From: Streptomyces broussonetiae
GTDB lineage: Bacteria; Actinomycetota; Actinomycetes; Streptomycetales; Streptomycetaceae
Length of the DNA: 64,000 nt
Direction of reading: 5' to 3'
NCBI RefSeq assembly: GCF_009796285.1
Contig: NZ_CP047020.1
Coordinates: forward strand, 6,448,001-6,512,000
In this document: in pieces, positions 56,369 to 64,000 of the stretch
Layout of the letters: the number at the start of each line of letters is the position of its first letter
Numbering within the stretch: the first letter of the stretch is position 1
Notes under the pieces: generated by a model
What the model was told of the DNA's origin: nothing
Seen by the model: only the letters and a program-made list of their open reading frames with translations
Databases searched by the model: none
Program-made: the position numbers and the translations under genes

Positions 56369-57527
56369 GCGGGGTGGGCGTGTGGGTGTGCCGGGCGGTG
56401 CTGCCGTGTCCCGTCATCTGCAGGGTCAGCCACTCGAACACCGTCGGCACCTGCGGCCTCCACAGCGCCATCGAGTGCCCGCCCGCGCTGCGCGGCAGGA
56501 ACACCACCCGCACGGTCGTCGGCGGCTTCGCGATCTGTTCCAGTGCCACACCGGCCTGGTAGCCGTCGCCGTTCTCACCGGAGACGTACAGCGCGACCTT
56601 GGGCGGGGTGTGGGAGTTCTTCAGTATGTAGTAGGGGTTGTTGGCCCGGCGCAGCTCGATGCTCCCCGCGGCCAGCGAGTTGCGCTCGCCGATCGGGTCG
56701 TTGTAGCCGGAGAGGCTGATGGCGGCCCGGTAGCGGTCGGGGTGCGCGACGGCGAGCTTGGCCGCGCAGTGGGCGCCGGCCGAGTAGCCGGCCGCGGCCC
56801 AGCCGTCGGGCGCCGACTCCGCGCGGAAGTTGTCCGTGATCATCTTCGGCACGTCGATGCTCAGCCAGGTGTCCGCGTTCACGGTGCCGGGGATGTTGGC
56901 GCACCCCGTGTCGATCTTGGCGATCAGGTTCGTGCGCGGGGACACCAGGATGAACGGGGCGACCTGGCCGCTCCTCATGAGCGGCTCGAGCTGCTCGTGC
57001 ACCTTCAGGGAGCCGAACCAGGCCTTCGCCGAGCCCGGGTAGCCCGACAGTAGCTCGACGACCGGGAACTTCTTGTTCTTGTACGCCGGCTCGTTGTACT
57101 GCGGGGGCAGCCAGACGTAGACCTCCGCGTTCACGCCCGACACCCGGCCCTTGAGCTGGGTGACCTTGACTCCGCCTGCCGCGTGCATGCCGGGACCGTC
57201 GGCCTGGGTGAACTTCTGCGGCACCTTGGGCAGCCGCTTGTAGGCGATACCGCCGGTGCCGTCGGCGCCGAGGTTCGCGGCCTGCTGCACGTGGTTGCCC
57301 GTGCCGAGCAGGTCGGCCCAGTTGTCGTAGAGGTTGTTGGAGTTGTTGACCAACACGAAGACCAGAGTGATGGCGGTGCCCTGGGCGAAGAACAGCATCA
57401 GCACCCGGGCCACGGTGCGCAGGGCCTTGGGCCCGCGCACCCGCGACCACAGGGCGAGCGGCAGTATCAATGCGACCACGGCCAGCACGATGGTCGTGTA
57501 GAGGAACGGAGTCCCGGTGAGGCTCAT
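56277..57527 (-). CDS. Membrane-anchored esterase D/antigen-85-like alpha/beta hydrolase
   Basis: The 416-residue protein has two N-terminal helices (TTIVLAVVALILPLALW and VARVLMLFFAQGTAITLVFV), then an extracellular alpha/beta hydrolase. The nucleophile is in AAGYSAGAH, an acid lies in SGENGDG and the histidine in GGHSMALW. Related mycolyltransferase-like esterases act on cell-surface esters. ATG 57527 is used; the open frame extends further up without membrane features. The Ser/Thr/Pro-rich tail runs antisense to the TRIC gene end. Confidence 0.85.
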   Translation of the reverse strand: MSLTGTPFLYTTIVLAVVALILPLALWSRVRGPKALRTVARVLMLFFAQGTAITLVFVLVNNSNNLYDNWADLLGTGNHVQQAANLGADGTGGIAYKRLPKVPQKFTQADGPGMHAAGGVKVTQLKGRVSGVNAEVYVWLPPQYNEPAYKNKKFPVVELLSGYPGSAKAWFGSLKVHEQLEPLMRSGQVAPFILVSPRTNLIAKIDTGCANIPGTVNADTWLSIDVPKMITDNFRAESAPDGWAAAGYSAGAHCAAKLAVAHPDRYRAAISLSGYNDPIGERNSLAAGSIELRRANNPYYILKNSHTPPKVALYVSGENGDGYQAGVALEQIAKPPTTVRVVFLPRSAGGHSMALWRPQVPTVFEWLTLQMTGHGSTARHTHTPTPLTPLSPSTGGSTRAELASGSASRAGGARKP

Positions 57528-57711
57528 GTCCCCATAGAGGGGAATCGAGGGTTCTAGGTTGTGGACGTGTCGGGACACTTACCTAGAAATTGCCGGAACC
57601 TCACCCGGGAGGCCGATCCGCAGCCTACCCGGTGGGCGTCCTGAGAGGGTAACCGGAAGGGTCGCAAGCAAAAAGCTACCGCTTAGTAGTTTCCTGTTGT
57701 ACCGTTCACTC

Positions 57712-58608
57712 ATGCCAGAAGCAGCTTCCGCACCCTCCTCCGCTCTCGGCTTCGCTCGAGCGGGGGGACCTCCGTCGCGGGCCGTGATCGGCGACAGCGA
57801 GTTCGACCGCGACACCGCGGTCACGCGGCGCGAGCCCGGCGTCTACGACCTCGACCTCTCGGCCGGCTGGACCATCCTCGGCGCCGTCAACGGCGGGTAC
57901 CTGCTGGCCGTGCTCGGCCGGGCCCTCGCGGACACGCTGCCGCACCCGGACCCCTTCACCATCTCCGCGCACTACCTGACCGCGTCCCGGCCGGGCCCCG
58001 CGGTGATCCGCACCGAGCAGGTCCGCACCGGCCGCACCCTCTCCACCGGCCAGGCCTCGCTCCACCAGTACGACGACGAGGGCAACGAGGTGGAACGCAT
58101 CCGCGTCCTCGCGTCCTACGGCGACCTGGCAGACCTCCCCGACGACGTCCGCACGACGGCGACCCCGCCGCCGATCCCGCCGCTGGACCGGTGCTTCGGC
58201 CCGCAGGACGACCCCTCCCCGGTCGACGGCGTCTCGGCGATCGCCGGCCGGCTGATGCTCAGGCTGGACCCGTCGACCGTGGGCTGGGCGCTCGGCGCGC
58301 CCTCCGGCAAGGGCGAGATGCGCGCCTGGTTCGGCCTCGCGGACGGCCGTGACGCGGACCCCCTCTCGCTCCTGCTGGCGGTGGACGCCCTGCCGCCCAC
58401 CGCCTTCGAGATCGGCCTCAAGGGCTGGGTCCCCACGGTGGAACTCACCGTCCACGTCCGCCACCGCCCGGCCCCCGGCCCGCTGCGGGTCTCCATCACC
58501 ACCCGCAACCTGGCCGGCGGCTTCCTCGAGGAGGACGCCGAGATCTGGGACACCGAAGACCGCCTGGTCGCCCAGTCCCGCCAACTCGCCCGGGTGAGAC
58601 TGCCCTGA
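57712..58608 (+). CDS. Acyl-CoA thioesterase, double-hotdog (TesB-like)
   Basis: The 298-residue protein has two hotdog modules: WTILGAVNGGYLLAVLGRAL with HYLTASRPGPAVI in the first, and LSLLLAVDALPPTAFEIG with VELTVHVRHRPAPG in the second. Family members hydrolyse acyl-CoA esters. ATG 57712 starts the protein, and the longer upstream frame is not conserved. It diverges from the esterase gene. Confidence 0.85.
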   Translation: MPEAASAPSSALGFARAGGPPSRAVIGDSEFDRDTAVTRREPGVYDLDLSAGWTILGAVNGGYLLAVLGRALADTLPHPDPFTISAHYLTASRPGPAVIRTEQVRTGRTLSTGQASLHQYDDEGNEVERIRVLASYGDLADLPDDVRTTATPPPIPPLDRCFGPQDDPSPVDGVSAIAGRLMLRLDPSTVGWALGAPSGKGEMRAWFGLADGRDADPLSLLLAVDALPPTAFEIGLKGWVPTVELTVHVRHRPAPGPLRVSITTRNLAGGFLEEDAEIWDTEDRLVAQSRQLARVRLP

Positions 58609-59081
58609 CAGGCCCCGGCCCCGGCCGCCACGGCCTGCCCGCTCCTGCGCGGGAAGCGGCCGTGGACACCCGGCGGCTCGGGCGGCGTGGGGCTGTGCGG
58701 CTGCCGGGTGGGTCGGCGGGAGCCGGGCCGGGCTGATCGGTCTGCGTACGACCGTCTGCCGCACGGTCGGTTCTGCGGGGCCCGGCCCTTGGCCCGGCCG
58801 CAGCGGTTCCGCCCGCCCCGCCACCACCCGGTCCGCCGCAGCCGCCGCGCCGCCCGCCGCCGGGTCCGCCCCGGCCTCCCGGCCCAGCCGGCCACCGGGC
58901 ATCCGCACACACCCGCCCGCACGACACCGCGGCAGAGGGCCTGGTCCGGCACCGCCCGGACCGGCCGGACCGCGGGACACCTGCACGCGCCGGTCCCCGA
59001 GAGGAGCCGACGGAGCAGCGAGGCGGACGGCAGGGGCGGCACGCCCGGTGCGTGCCGCCCGTGCCGTCGTCCGTACGCGGT
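58609..59081. other. Intergenic region without recognisable gene
   Basis: These 473 bases contain only Gly/Pro/Arg-rich open frames with no start context or homology. I see no tRNA, riboswitch or long inverted repeat apart from short GC-rich hairpins near 58620-58675. Confidence 0.6.
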
Positions 59082-59708
59082 TCAGTCGAGCCAGTGGCTG
59101 CGGCCGACGGTGATGAGCCGCAGCTGCCGCCTGGCGAGCTGGGTGACGCGCTCCCGCTCCTCGGCCGGAGCCTCCTGCGCCTCCAGGAACAGGGAGGCGG
59201 TGATGAGCATCTGGTCGACGTAGAGGTGCGCGAGCATCAGCAGGTCGTCGTCGTCCCAGCCCTCGGCCTCCGGGTCCTTGGCCAGCTCCGCCTTCACCTC
59301 CTCGGCGAACCGCGCGAGCTGGTCGCGGATGGCCTCCCGTACCGGCTGCACCCCGCCGTGCCGCTCGCGCGCGACGAAGCGGACGTGGGCGGGATGGGTG
59401 TCCACGTGATGGGAGATCAACTCGATGGCGCGCGTGATGCGTTCCTCGCTGCCGCCCGCCGTGGACACCGTCGTGCGCACCATCGGGTGCAGGCTGCCCA
59501 GGGCCTCGTCGACCAGCGCCACGCCGAGGTCGGCGGTGGAGCGGAAGTGCCGGTAGAAGGCGGTCGGGGCGACGCCCACGGCCCGGGTGACCTCGCGCAG
59601 ACCCAGGCTGCTCAGGCTCTGCTCCTCCAGCAGTGCGAGCGCGGCGTCGAGGAACGCCTGACGGGTCTTCTGCTTCTGCGCCTGCCGGATGCCGAGGGTG
59701 TGACTCAT
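59082..59708 (-). CDS. TetR-family transcriptional regulator
   Basis: The 208-residue repressor has an N-terminal TetR HTH (LREVTRAVGVAPTAFYRHFRSTADLG, about residues 38-63) and a helical ligand domain. It resembles regulators of fatty-acid or envelope genes. It is divergent from two small membrane-protein genes and a palindrome lies between, so it likely controls itself and them. ATG 59708 follows a weak site. Confidence 0.9.
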   Translation of the reverse strand: MSHTLGIRQAQKQKTRQAFLDAALALLEEQSLSSLGLREVTRAVGVAPTAFYRHFRSTADLGVALVDEALGSLHPMVRTTVSTAGGSEERITRAIELISHHVDTHPAHVRFVARERHGGVQPVREAIRDQLARFAEEVKAELAKDPEAEGWDDDDLLMLAHLYVDQMLITASLFLEAQEAPAEERERVTQLARRQLRLITVGRSHWLD

Positions 59709-59772
59709 GTCATCCAGTTAACAACTGTTCTCTGGAATTGAAAAGCCGTGGGACGCGCTAGACTCAAAGTCA

Positions 59773-59800
59773 GTGAACAAGTGTTACTACAACTGTTCAC
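59773..59800. promoter_or_regulatory. Palindromic operator, probably for the TetR regulator
   Basis: GTGAACAAGTGT (59773-59784) and ACAACTGTTCAC (59789-59800) form an imperfect dyad with a 4-base spacer. A related half site (AACAACTGTTC) lies near 59720, next to the TetR start codon, suggesting binding at two places. Confidence 0.6.
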
Positions 59801-59864
59801 CCAAACTTCACAACGGCCCACACCCGGGCCGACACGAGGTATCCCGGAGGGGGGATCTGATCCC

Positions 59865-60032
59865 ATGTTGTTCCTCGTCGCCGCGCTCATGCTGCTCGGA
59901 GTCGTGCTGGGCACCGTCGCCCACGCGCCGCTGACCGTCACCGCACTCATCGCCGCCGTCATCGCCGTCTGGCTCGCCGTCTTCGCGATCCGCGAGCGCC
60001 TCGGCCGCCGACGCCGCACCCAGGCCAACTGA
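59865..60032 (+). CDS. Small hydrophobic membrane protein
   Basis: The 55-residue product consists of two membrane helices (LFLVAALMLLGVVLGTV and TVTALIAAVIAVWLAVFAI) and a basic tail (RRRRTQAN). ATG 59865 follows a strong GGAGGGGGG site. It lies after the operator palindrome and in an operon with the next membrane protein. Function is unknown. Confidence 0.7.
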   Translation: MLFLVAALMLLGVVLGTVAHAPLTVTALIAAVIAVWLAVFAIRERLGRRRRTQAN

Positions 60033-60065
60033 CCGTCCGCCACTACTTCCCTGGAGCTGAGCACC

Positions 60066-60344
60066 ATGCACCTCACCGCACCGGTCACCAGCGGCACCGA
60101 CACCCGTCAGGGTCCGCGCGACGCCGACGGCATGGCCGTGGCGTCGTTCATCCTCGGTCTGCTGGGCCTGCTCGTCCTCAACATCTTCCTCGGCCCGATC
60201 GCCATCGTCCTGGCCGCGGTCTCCCTCTGGCGCGGCACCACCCGCCGCGGCCGTGCCTGGCTGGGCCTCACCCTCGGCGTCGCGGACCTGGCGGTCCTGG
60301 TGCTGTCGATGCAGCTGAGCCACACGATTTCCTGGAGCCTGTGA
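60066..60344 (+). CDS. DUF4190-type membrane protein
   Basis: The 92-residue protein has a short hydrophilic head, then two or three hydrophobic segments ([31 protein letters not shown] and [15 protein letters not shown]) with the ASFILGLLG...LGPIAIVL pattern of DUF4190. It is probably co-transcribed with the small protein upstream, 33 bases away, and repressed by the TetR protein. Function is unknown. Confidence 0.75.
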   Translation: MHLTAPVTSGTDTRQGPRDADGMAVASFILGLLGLLVLNIFLGPIAIVLAAVSLWRGTTRRGRAWLGLTLGVADLAVLVLSMQLSHTISWSL

Positions 60345-60420
60345 CCGGCGGCCCGCTGCGTGCAGAAGGCGCATCCGGGGCCATGGCCACGTACAGGGGG
60401 CCCGTAGAATCGGGCACACC

Positions 60421-61590
60421 ATGGCTTACCTCGACCACGCCGCGACCACCCCGATGCTCCCGGAGGCGGCAGAGGCACTGACCGCCCAGCTGAGCATGAC
60501 GGGCAACGCCTCCTCCCTCCACGCATCCGGCCGCCGCGCCCGCCGTACGGTCGAGGAGTCCCGCGAAACCCTCGCGGAAGCGCTGGGCGCCCGCCCCAGC
60601 GAGGTCGTCTTCACCTCGGGCGGCACCGAGGCCGACAACCTCGCCGTCAAGGGCCTGTACTGGTCCCGCCGCGCCGCCGACCCGGCCCGCACCCGGGTAC
60701 TGGCCAGCCCCGTCGAGCACCACGCCGTCCTCGACGCCGTCCACTGGCTCGGTGAACACGAGGGCGCCAAGGTCGAGTACCTCCCCGTCGACTCCTACGG
60801 CCGGGTCCACCCCGACGCCCTGCGCGAGGCCGTCGCCCGCAACCCCGACGACGTCGCCCTGGTCACGGTGATGTGGGCCAACAACGAGATCGGCACCATC
60901 CTGCCGGTCCGCGAACTCGCCGACGTGGCCGCAGAGTTCGGCATCCCGATGCACGCCGACGCGGTCCAGGCCTTCGGGCAGGTCCCGGTCGGCTTCGCCG
61001 ACTCCGGCCTCGCCGCGATGACCGTTTCCGGCCATAAGATCGGCGGCCCGTACGGCGTCGGTGCGCTGCTGCTCGGCCGCGAGTACACCCCCGTCCCCGT
61101 GCTGCACGGCGGCGGCCAGGAGCGCCACGTGCGCTCCGGCACCCTCGACGTCCCCGTCATCGCGTCCTTCGCCGTCGCCGGCCGGCTCGCCACCGAGCGG
61201 CGCGAGGAGTTCGCCCGCGATATCGGCGCGCTGCGCGACCAGTTGACCGCCGCCGTGCGCCGTGCCGTACCCGACGCCCTCCTCGGTGGCGACCCGGCAC
61301 CCGAGGGGCGCCTGCCGGCCAACGCGCACTTCACCTTCCCCGGCTGCGAGGGCGACTCCCTGCTGCTCCTGCTGGACGCCCAGGGCATCGAGTGCTCCAC
61401 CGGCTCCGCCTGCACCGCGGGCGTCGCCCAGCCCAGCCATGTGCTGCTCGCCACCGGCACCGATCCGGAGCTGGCCCGGGGCACCCTGCGCTTCTCCCTC
61501 GGCCACACCTCCACCGAGGCGGACGTGCAGGCGGTCGCGAAGGCGATCGGCCCGGCGGTGGAACGCGCGCGCGCCGCGGGCCTGAGCTGA
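60421..61590 (+). CDS. Cysteine desulfurase (IscS/NifS family)
   Basis: The 389-residue PLP enzyme takes sulfur from cysteine for tRNA thiolation, Fe-S clusters and thiazole formation. The N-terminal [10 protein letters not shown], the PLP lysine in [10 protein letters not shown], and the catalytic cysteine in [10 protein letters not shown] are all present. ATG 60421 has TAGAAT about 14 bases upstream, suggesting a very short leader. mnmA, which uses persulfide sulfur, follows downstream after a structured non-coding region. Confidence 0.95.
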   Translation: MAYLDHAATTPMLPEAAEALTAQLSMTGNASSLHASGRRARRTVEESRETLAEALGARPSEVVFTSGGTEADNLAVKGLYWSRRAADPARTRVLASPVEHHAVLDAVHWLGEHEGAKVEYLPVDSYGRVHPDALREAVARNPDDVALVTVMWANNEIGTILPVRELADVAAEFGIPMHADAVQAFGQVPVGFADSGLAAMTVSGHKIGGPYGVGALLLGREYTPVPVLHGGGQERHVRSGTLDVPVIASFAVAGRLATERREEFARDIGALRDQLTAAVRRAVPDALLGGDPAPEGRLPANAHFTFPGCEGDSLLLLLDAQGIECSTGSACTAGVAQPSHVLLATGTDPELARGTLRFSLGHTSTEADVQAVAKAIGPAVERARAAGLS

Positions 61591-61600
61591 GACACGAAGC

Positions 61601-61811
61601 GACCTACGAGGCGGGTTCCCTTCGCCGGTATTGTCCGGATCAGGTAGCTGGGGGTCGCCTTCCGGTCCAGTCCTTGCGACCTTCTGGCCTCTCAGCCCGA
61701 GCGTCGACGTCGGCACCAGCGGAGATCTCGTACCTCTCGGTGAAGGGAGATCCTTTCTCTCTCGCTGAAGTCGGCTACTCCGCTTGGACTCCCTCACTCG
61801 TCTCGTAGGTC
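61601..61811 (-). promoter_or_regulatory. TPP-riboswitch-like element with no sense gene downstream
   Basis: On the minus strand the order is: P1 GACCTACGAG (61811-61802); AGTCC of P2; an extended P3 closed by GCGGAG/CTCCGC; GGGCTGAGAGG; a P4/P5 arm with TACCTGATCCGG and AATACCGGCGAAGGGA; and P1' CTCGTAGGTC (61610-61601). CTGAGA plus CCTGATCCGG...ACCGGCGAAGGGA is diagnostic of TPP aptamers. Downstream on this strand is only the antisense of the cysteine desulfurase gene. The element may control an antisense transcript. Confidence 0.8.
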
Positions 61812-61909
61812 TGATACCAGAATAGGACGTTCTTTCCGACACGGAACCGGTCAAATCATGATTTTTTTTGCGCCCGTGTCCTGACGCGGCCCCGTACCCT
61901 GGAAACGCT

Positions 61910-63034
61910 ATGACTGAGACCCCGCAGCGCCCCCTCCGCATCCTCGCCGCCATGTCCGGCGGAGTCGACTCCGCCGTAGCCGCCGCGCGCGCCGCGGAGG
62001 CCGGCCACGACGTCACCGGCGTCCACCTCGCGCTCTCCGCGAACCCGCAGTCCTTCCGCACCGGTGCGCGGGGCTGTTGCACCATCGAGGACTCGCGCGA
62101 CGCCCGCCGCGCGGCCGACGTCATCGGCATCCCCTTCTACGTCTGGGACCTCGCCGACCGTTTCCGCGAGGACGTGGTCGAGGACTTCATCGCCGAGTAC
62201 GAGGCCGGCCGTACCCCCAATCCGTGCCTGCGCTGCAACGAGAAGATCAAGTTCGCCGCGCTGCTCGACAAGGCACTGGCCCTCGGCTTCGACGCGGTCT
62301 GCACCGGCCACTACGCCAAGGTGATCGTGCGCGCGGACGGCTCCCGCGAGCTGCACCGCGCCTCCGACATGGCGAAGGACCAGTCGTACGTCCTGGGTGT
62401 CCTGGACGACAAGCAGCTCGCCCACGCGATGTTCCCGCTCGGCGACACGGTCACCACCAAGGAGGAGATCCGCGCGGAGGCCGAGCGCCGGGGCCTGGCG
62501 GTCGCCAAGAAGCCCGACTCGCACGACATCTGCTTCATCGCCGACGGCGACACCCAGGGCTTCCTCGCCGGGCGGCTCGGCAAGGCCGAGGGCGACATCG
62601 TCGACGAGTCCGGCACCAGGCTGGGCACGCACGAGGGTGCGTACGGCTTCACCATCGGCCAGCGCAAGGGGCTCAGGATCGGCACGCCCGCCCCCGACGG
62701 CAAGCCGCGCTACGTCCTCGACATCTCCCCGGTCGACAACACGGTCACCGTCGGCCCGGCCACCGCGCTGGACGTCACCGCCCTGACCGCGATCAAGCCC
62801 CGCTGGTGCGGTACCGCCCCCTCCGGCCCCGGCACCTACACCGCCCAGCTGCGCGCCCACGGCGGCGAGACCGAGGTCACCGCGGAGCCGGCCGACGGCG
62901 AGCTGCGGGTGACCTTCACCGAGCCGGTCCGAGGCGTCGCCCCCGGCCAGGCGATCGTCCTGTACGACGGCACCCGTGTGGTGGGCTCGGCGACGATCGC
63001 GACGACCACGCGCGCGACGACGGCCGCGCTGTAG
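61910..63034 (+). CDS. mnmA: tRNA-specific 2-thiouridylase
   Basis: The 374-residue enzyme makes 2-thiouridine at the wobble position of tRNA Lys/Glu/Gln. The N-type PP-loop motif [12 protein letters not shown], the first catalytic cysteine in [12 protein letters not shown] and the second in DICFIADGD are intact. The C-terminal beta-barrel is complete. ATG 61910 follows a GGAAACGCT leader. A run of eight T (61862-61869) and the palindrome AAATCATGATTT stand out upstream in a GC-rich setting. Sulfur comes from the cysteine desulfurase upstream. Confidence 0.96.
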   Translation: MTETPQRPLRILAAMSGGVDSAVAAARAAEAGHDVTGVHLALSANPQSFRTGARGCCTIEDSRDARRAADVIGIPFYVWDLADRFREDVVEDFIAEYEAGRTPNPCLRCNEKIKFAALLDKALALGFDAVCTGHYAKVIVRADGSRELHRASDMAKDQSYVLGVLDDKQLAHAMFPLGDTVTTKEEIRAEAERRGLAVAKKPDSHDICFIADGDTQGFLAGRLGKAEGDIVDESGTRLGTHEGAYGFTIGQRKGLRIGTPAPDGKPRYVLDISPVDNTVTVGPATALDVTALTAIKPRWCGTAPSGPGTYTAQLRAHGGETEVTAEPADGELRVTFTEPVRGVAPGQAIVLYDGTRVVGSATIATTTRATTAAL

Positions 63035-63124
63035 CTCTCCGGGACCACGCCCGCGCAGGACACGGCCCGCAAGGGCTGCGCCCGGGCAGGAGTATGGCCG
63101 GGCGGGACCACGCCGGTCGGAGGA

Positions 63125-63913
63125 TTACGGCCGGGCCGTGAAGTAGTCCGCCAGCACCGGCCCCAGCACCTCCGGCTCCACCATGTGGGTCTGCCCCTCC
63201 AGGACCCGGTAGGTGCCCTCGGGCACGAAGTCGGCGACCGCGCGGGCCGCGTCGCGCATCCACCGGGGGCTCGCCCCGCCCGCGACCGACAGCACCGGCA
63301 CGGAGATCGTCGTGAGCCGGTCCCGGGGGAGCAGCCCGTCGCCCATGACCGTGTCGTCGTGGGCCAGGCTGGGCGCGACCGCCTCCATGCCGGCCCACAT
63401 CGGTGACTGGCGGGCGCCGCGGATGACCTCCTCGCCGAGTCCGGTCAGTCGCAGGAACAGCTCCACCGCGTCCCCGCGCCGGCCCGCGGAGAGAGCCTCG
63501 GTCAGCCGTTCCTTGTACACGGCCTCCCGTTCGGCCCCGCCCTCGAGGGCGTCGGCGTACGGGACCTCGTACACGGCCGCCCGGCGCACCGGCAGCCCGC
63601 TCGCCACCGCCTCGAGCACGAGCGCACCGCCCGAGGACACCCCGAACACCGCCGCGTCGCCGCCCACGGCGTCGAGCAGCGTCGCCAGGTCCTCGACCTC
63701 GCGCGCGACCGCGTAGGGCGCCGTGTCACCGCTCGCGCCGCGGCCCCGGCGGTCGTAGACGACGGCCGTGCAGCGCTCCGCGAGCCGTTCGGCCAGGGGC
63801 GCCATGGTGCCCCCGGTGGACATCGCGCCGCACACCAGGATCACCGTGGGCCCCCGGCCGGTCATCGCGTACGCCAGCGCGGTGCCGTCGCGGGAAGTCG
63901 TCTTCTTGTCCAT
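63125..63913 (-). CDS. Alpha/beta hydrolase
   Basis: The 262-residue hydrolase has the GVSSGGALVLEAVAS nucleophile elbow, an oxyanion-hole segment after VILVCGAMSTGG, and a C-terminal catalytic histidine in EGQTHMVEP. There is no signal peptide. It resembles small cytoplasmic esterases of the menH/haloperoxidase-like group. Convergent with mnmA; the last 87 bases of the window hold nothing I can support. Confidence 0.87.
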   Translation of the reverse strand: MDKKTTSRDGTALAYAMTGRGPTVILVCGAMSTGGTMAPLAERLAERCTAVVYDRRGRGASGDTAPYAVAREVEDLATLLDAVGGDAAVFGVSSGGALVLEAVASGLPVRRAAVYEVPYADALEGGAEREAVYKERLTEALSAGRRGDAVELFLRLTGLGEEVIRGARQSPMWAGMEAVAPSLAHDDTVMGDGLLPRDRLTTISVPVLSVAGGASPRWMRDAARAVADFVPEGTYRVLEGQTHMVEPEVLGPVLADYFTARP

Positions 63914-64000
63914 GCCGGTGCAGACTGCCGTACCGGCATGGACTCATCGCTCACGACACGTCGGTGCCGCGCGAGATCACGACACTTCCACCTCGTAGAA

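Noticed and set aside
58496-58927. Minus-strand frame in the gap after the thioesterase
   Set aside because: Gly/Arg/Pro-rich composition with no start context or homology; treated as non-coding.
60795-61595. Minus-strand frame directly downstream of the TPP-like element as its controlled gene
   Set aside because: The frame is antisense to cysteine desulfurase, rich in Ser/Arg/Pro and has no domain or ribosome site.

Overview
The window is high-GC DNA with strong third-position G/C bias, GTG, TTG and ATG starts, rare TTA codons, lipobox and Tat leaders, L,D-transpeptidases, an EF-hand protein and gcvT- and TPP-type riboswitches. Together these point to a Streptomyces chromosome. The order sdaA / glyA / gcvH / gcvT / sseB / oligopeptide ABC transporter / iscS / mnmA matches, from memory, a conserved part of the Streptomyces core. 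An accessory block of about 20 kb interrupts it.

0-17.8 kb is mixed core and accessory: a cut-off glgX; two tandem L,D-transpeptidase lipoproteins; an enoyl-CoA hydratase; an anti-sigma-type ATPase with a TTA codon; a deacetylase/beta-propeller lipoprotein pair; a divergent GNAT/MerR pair with a 19-bp-spacer promoter; an EF-hand protein; two gene remnants; an F420-type reductase; a GH25 muramidase; a secreted PI-PLC; and a WD40/membrane pair divergent from a STAND NTPase with TPRs.

17.8-34 kb holds serine/glycine metabolism (sdaA, glyA, gcvH, gcvT under a tandem glycine riboswitch), two SseB-like genes and a five-gene oligopeptide ABC transporter. Next to sdaA lies a glycerophosphotransferase-like gene that is split between two frames exactly at a 10-bp tandem repeat. 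Loss of one unit would restore a 616-residue ORF, so it may be phase variable.

34-55.4 kb is the main discovery: a biosynthetic cluster of two divergent operons. The leftward operon encodes a small cupin, a methionyl-tRNA-synthetase-like protein, a fusion of a substrate-binding-protein fold to a FAD amine oxidase, an FMN split-barrel protein and an asparagine synthetase. The rightward operon encodes a lysine/ornithine N-hydroxylase, a second FAD oxidase, a DHDPS-like aldolase, a RhaM-like mutarotase, a DRE-TIM aldolase, a HAD phosphatase, three SDRs, an ATP-grasp ligase with a degenerate ATP-grasp partner, an EamA exporter, an acireductone-dioxygenase-like cupin and a DDAH-family enzyme. Two related LuxR-type regulators follow. 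N-hydroxylase, cupin, MetRS-like protein and amine oxidase are the parts of the N-N-bond (hydrazine) machinery known from s56-p1 and triacsin. Here the cupin and MetRS parts are separate, overlapping genes, and the surrounding enzymes do not match a product I recognise.

55.4-64 kb returns to core-like genes: a TRIC-family protein, an esterase, a thioesterase, a TetR regulator with a palindrome, two small membrane proteins, cysteine desulfurase, mnmA and an alpha/beta hydrolase. Between cysteine desulfurase and mnmA, on the opposite strand, sits a TPP-riboswitch-like element with no sense gene behind it.
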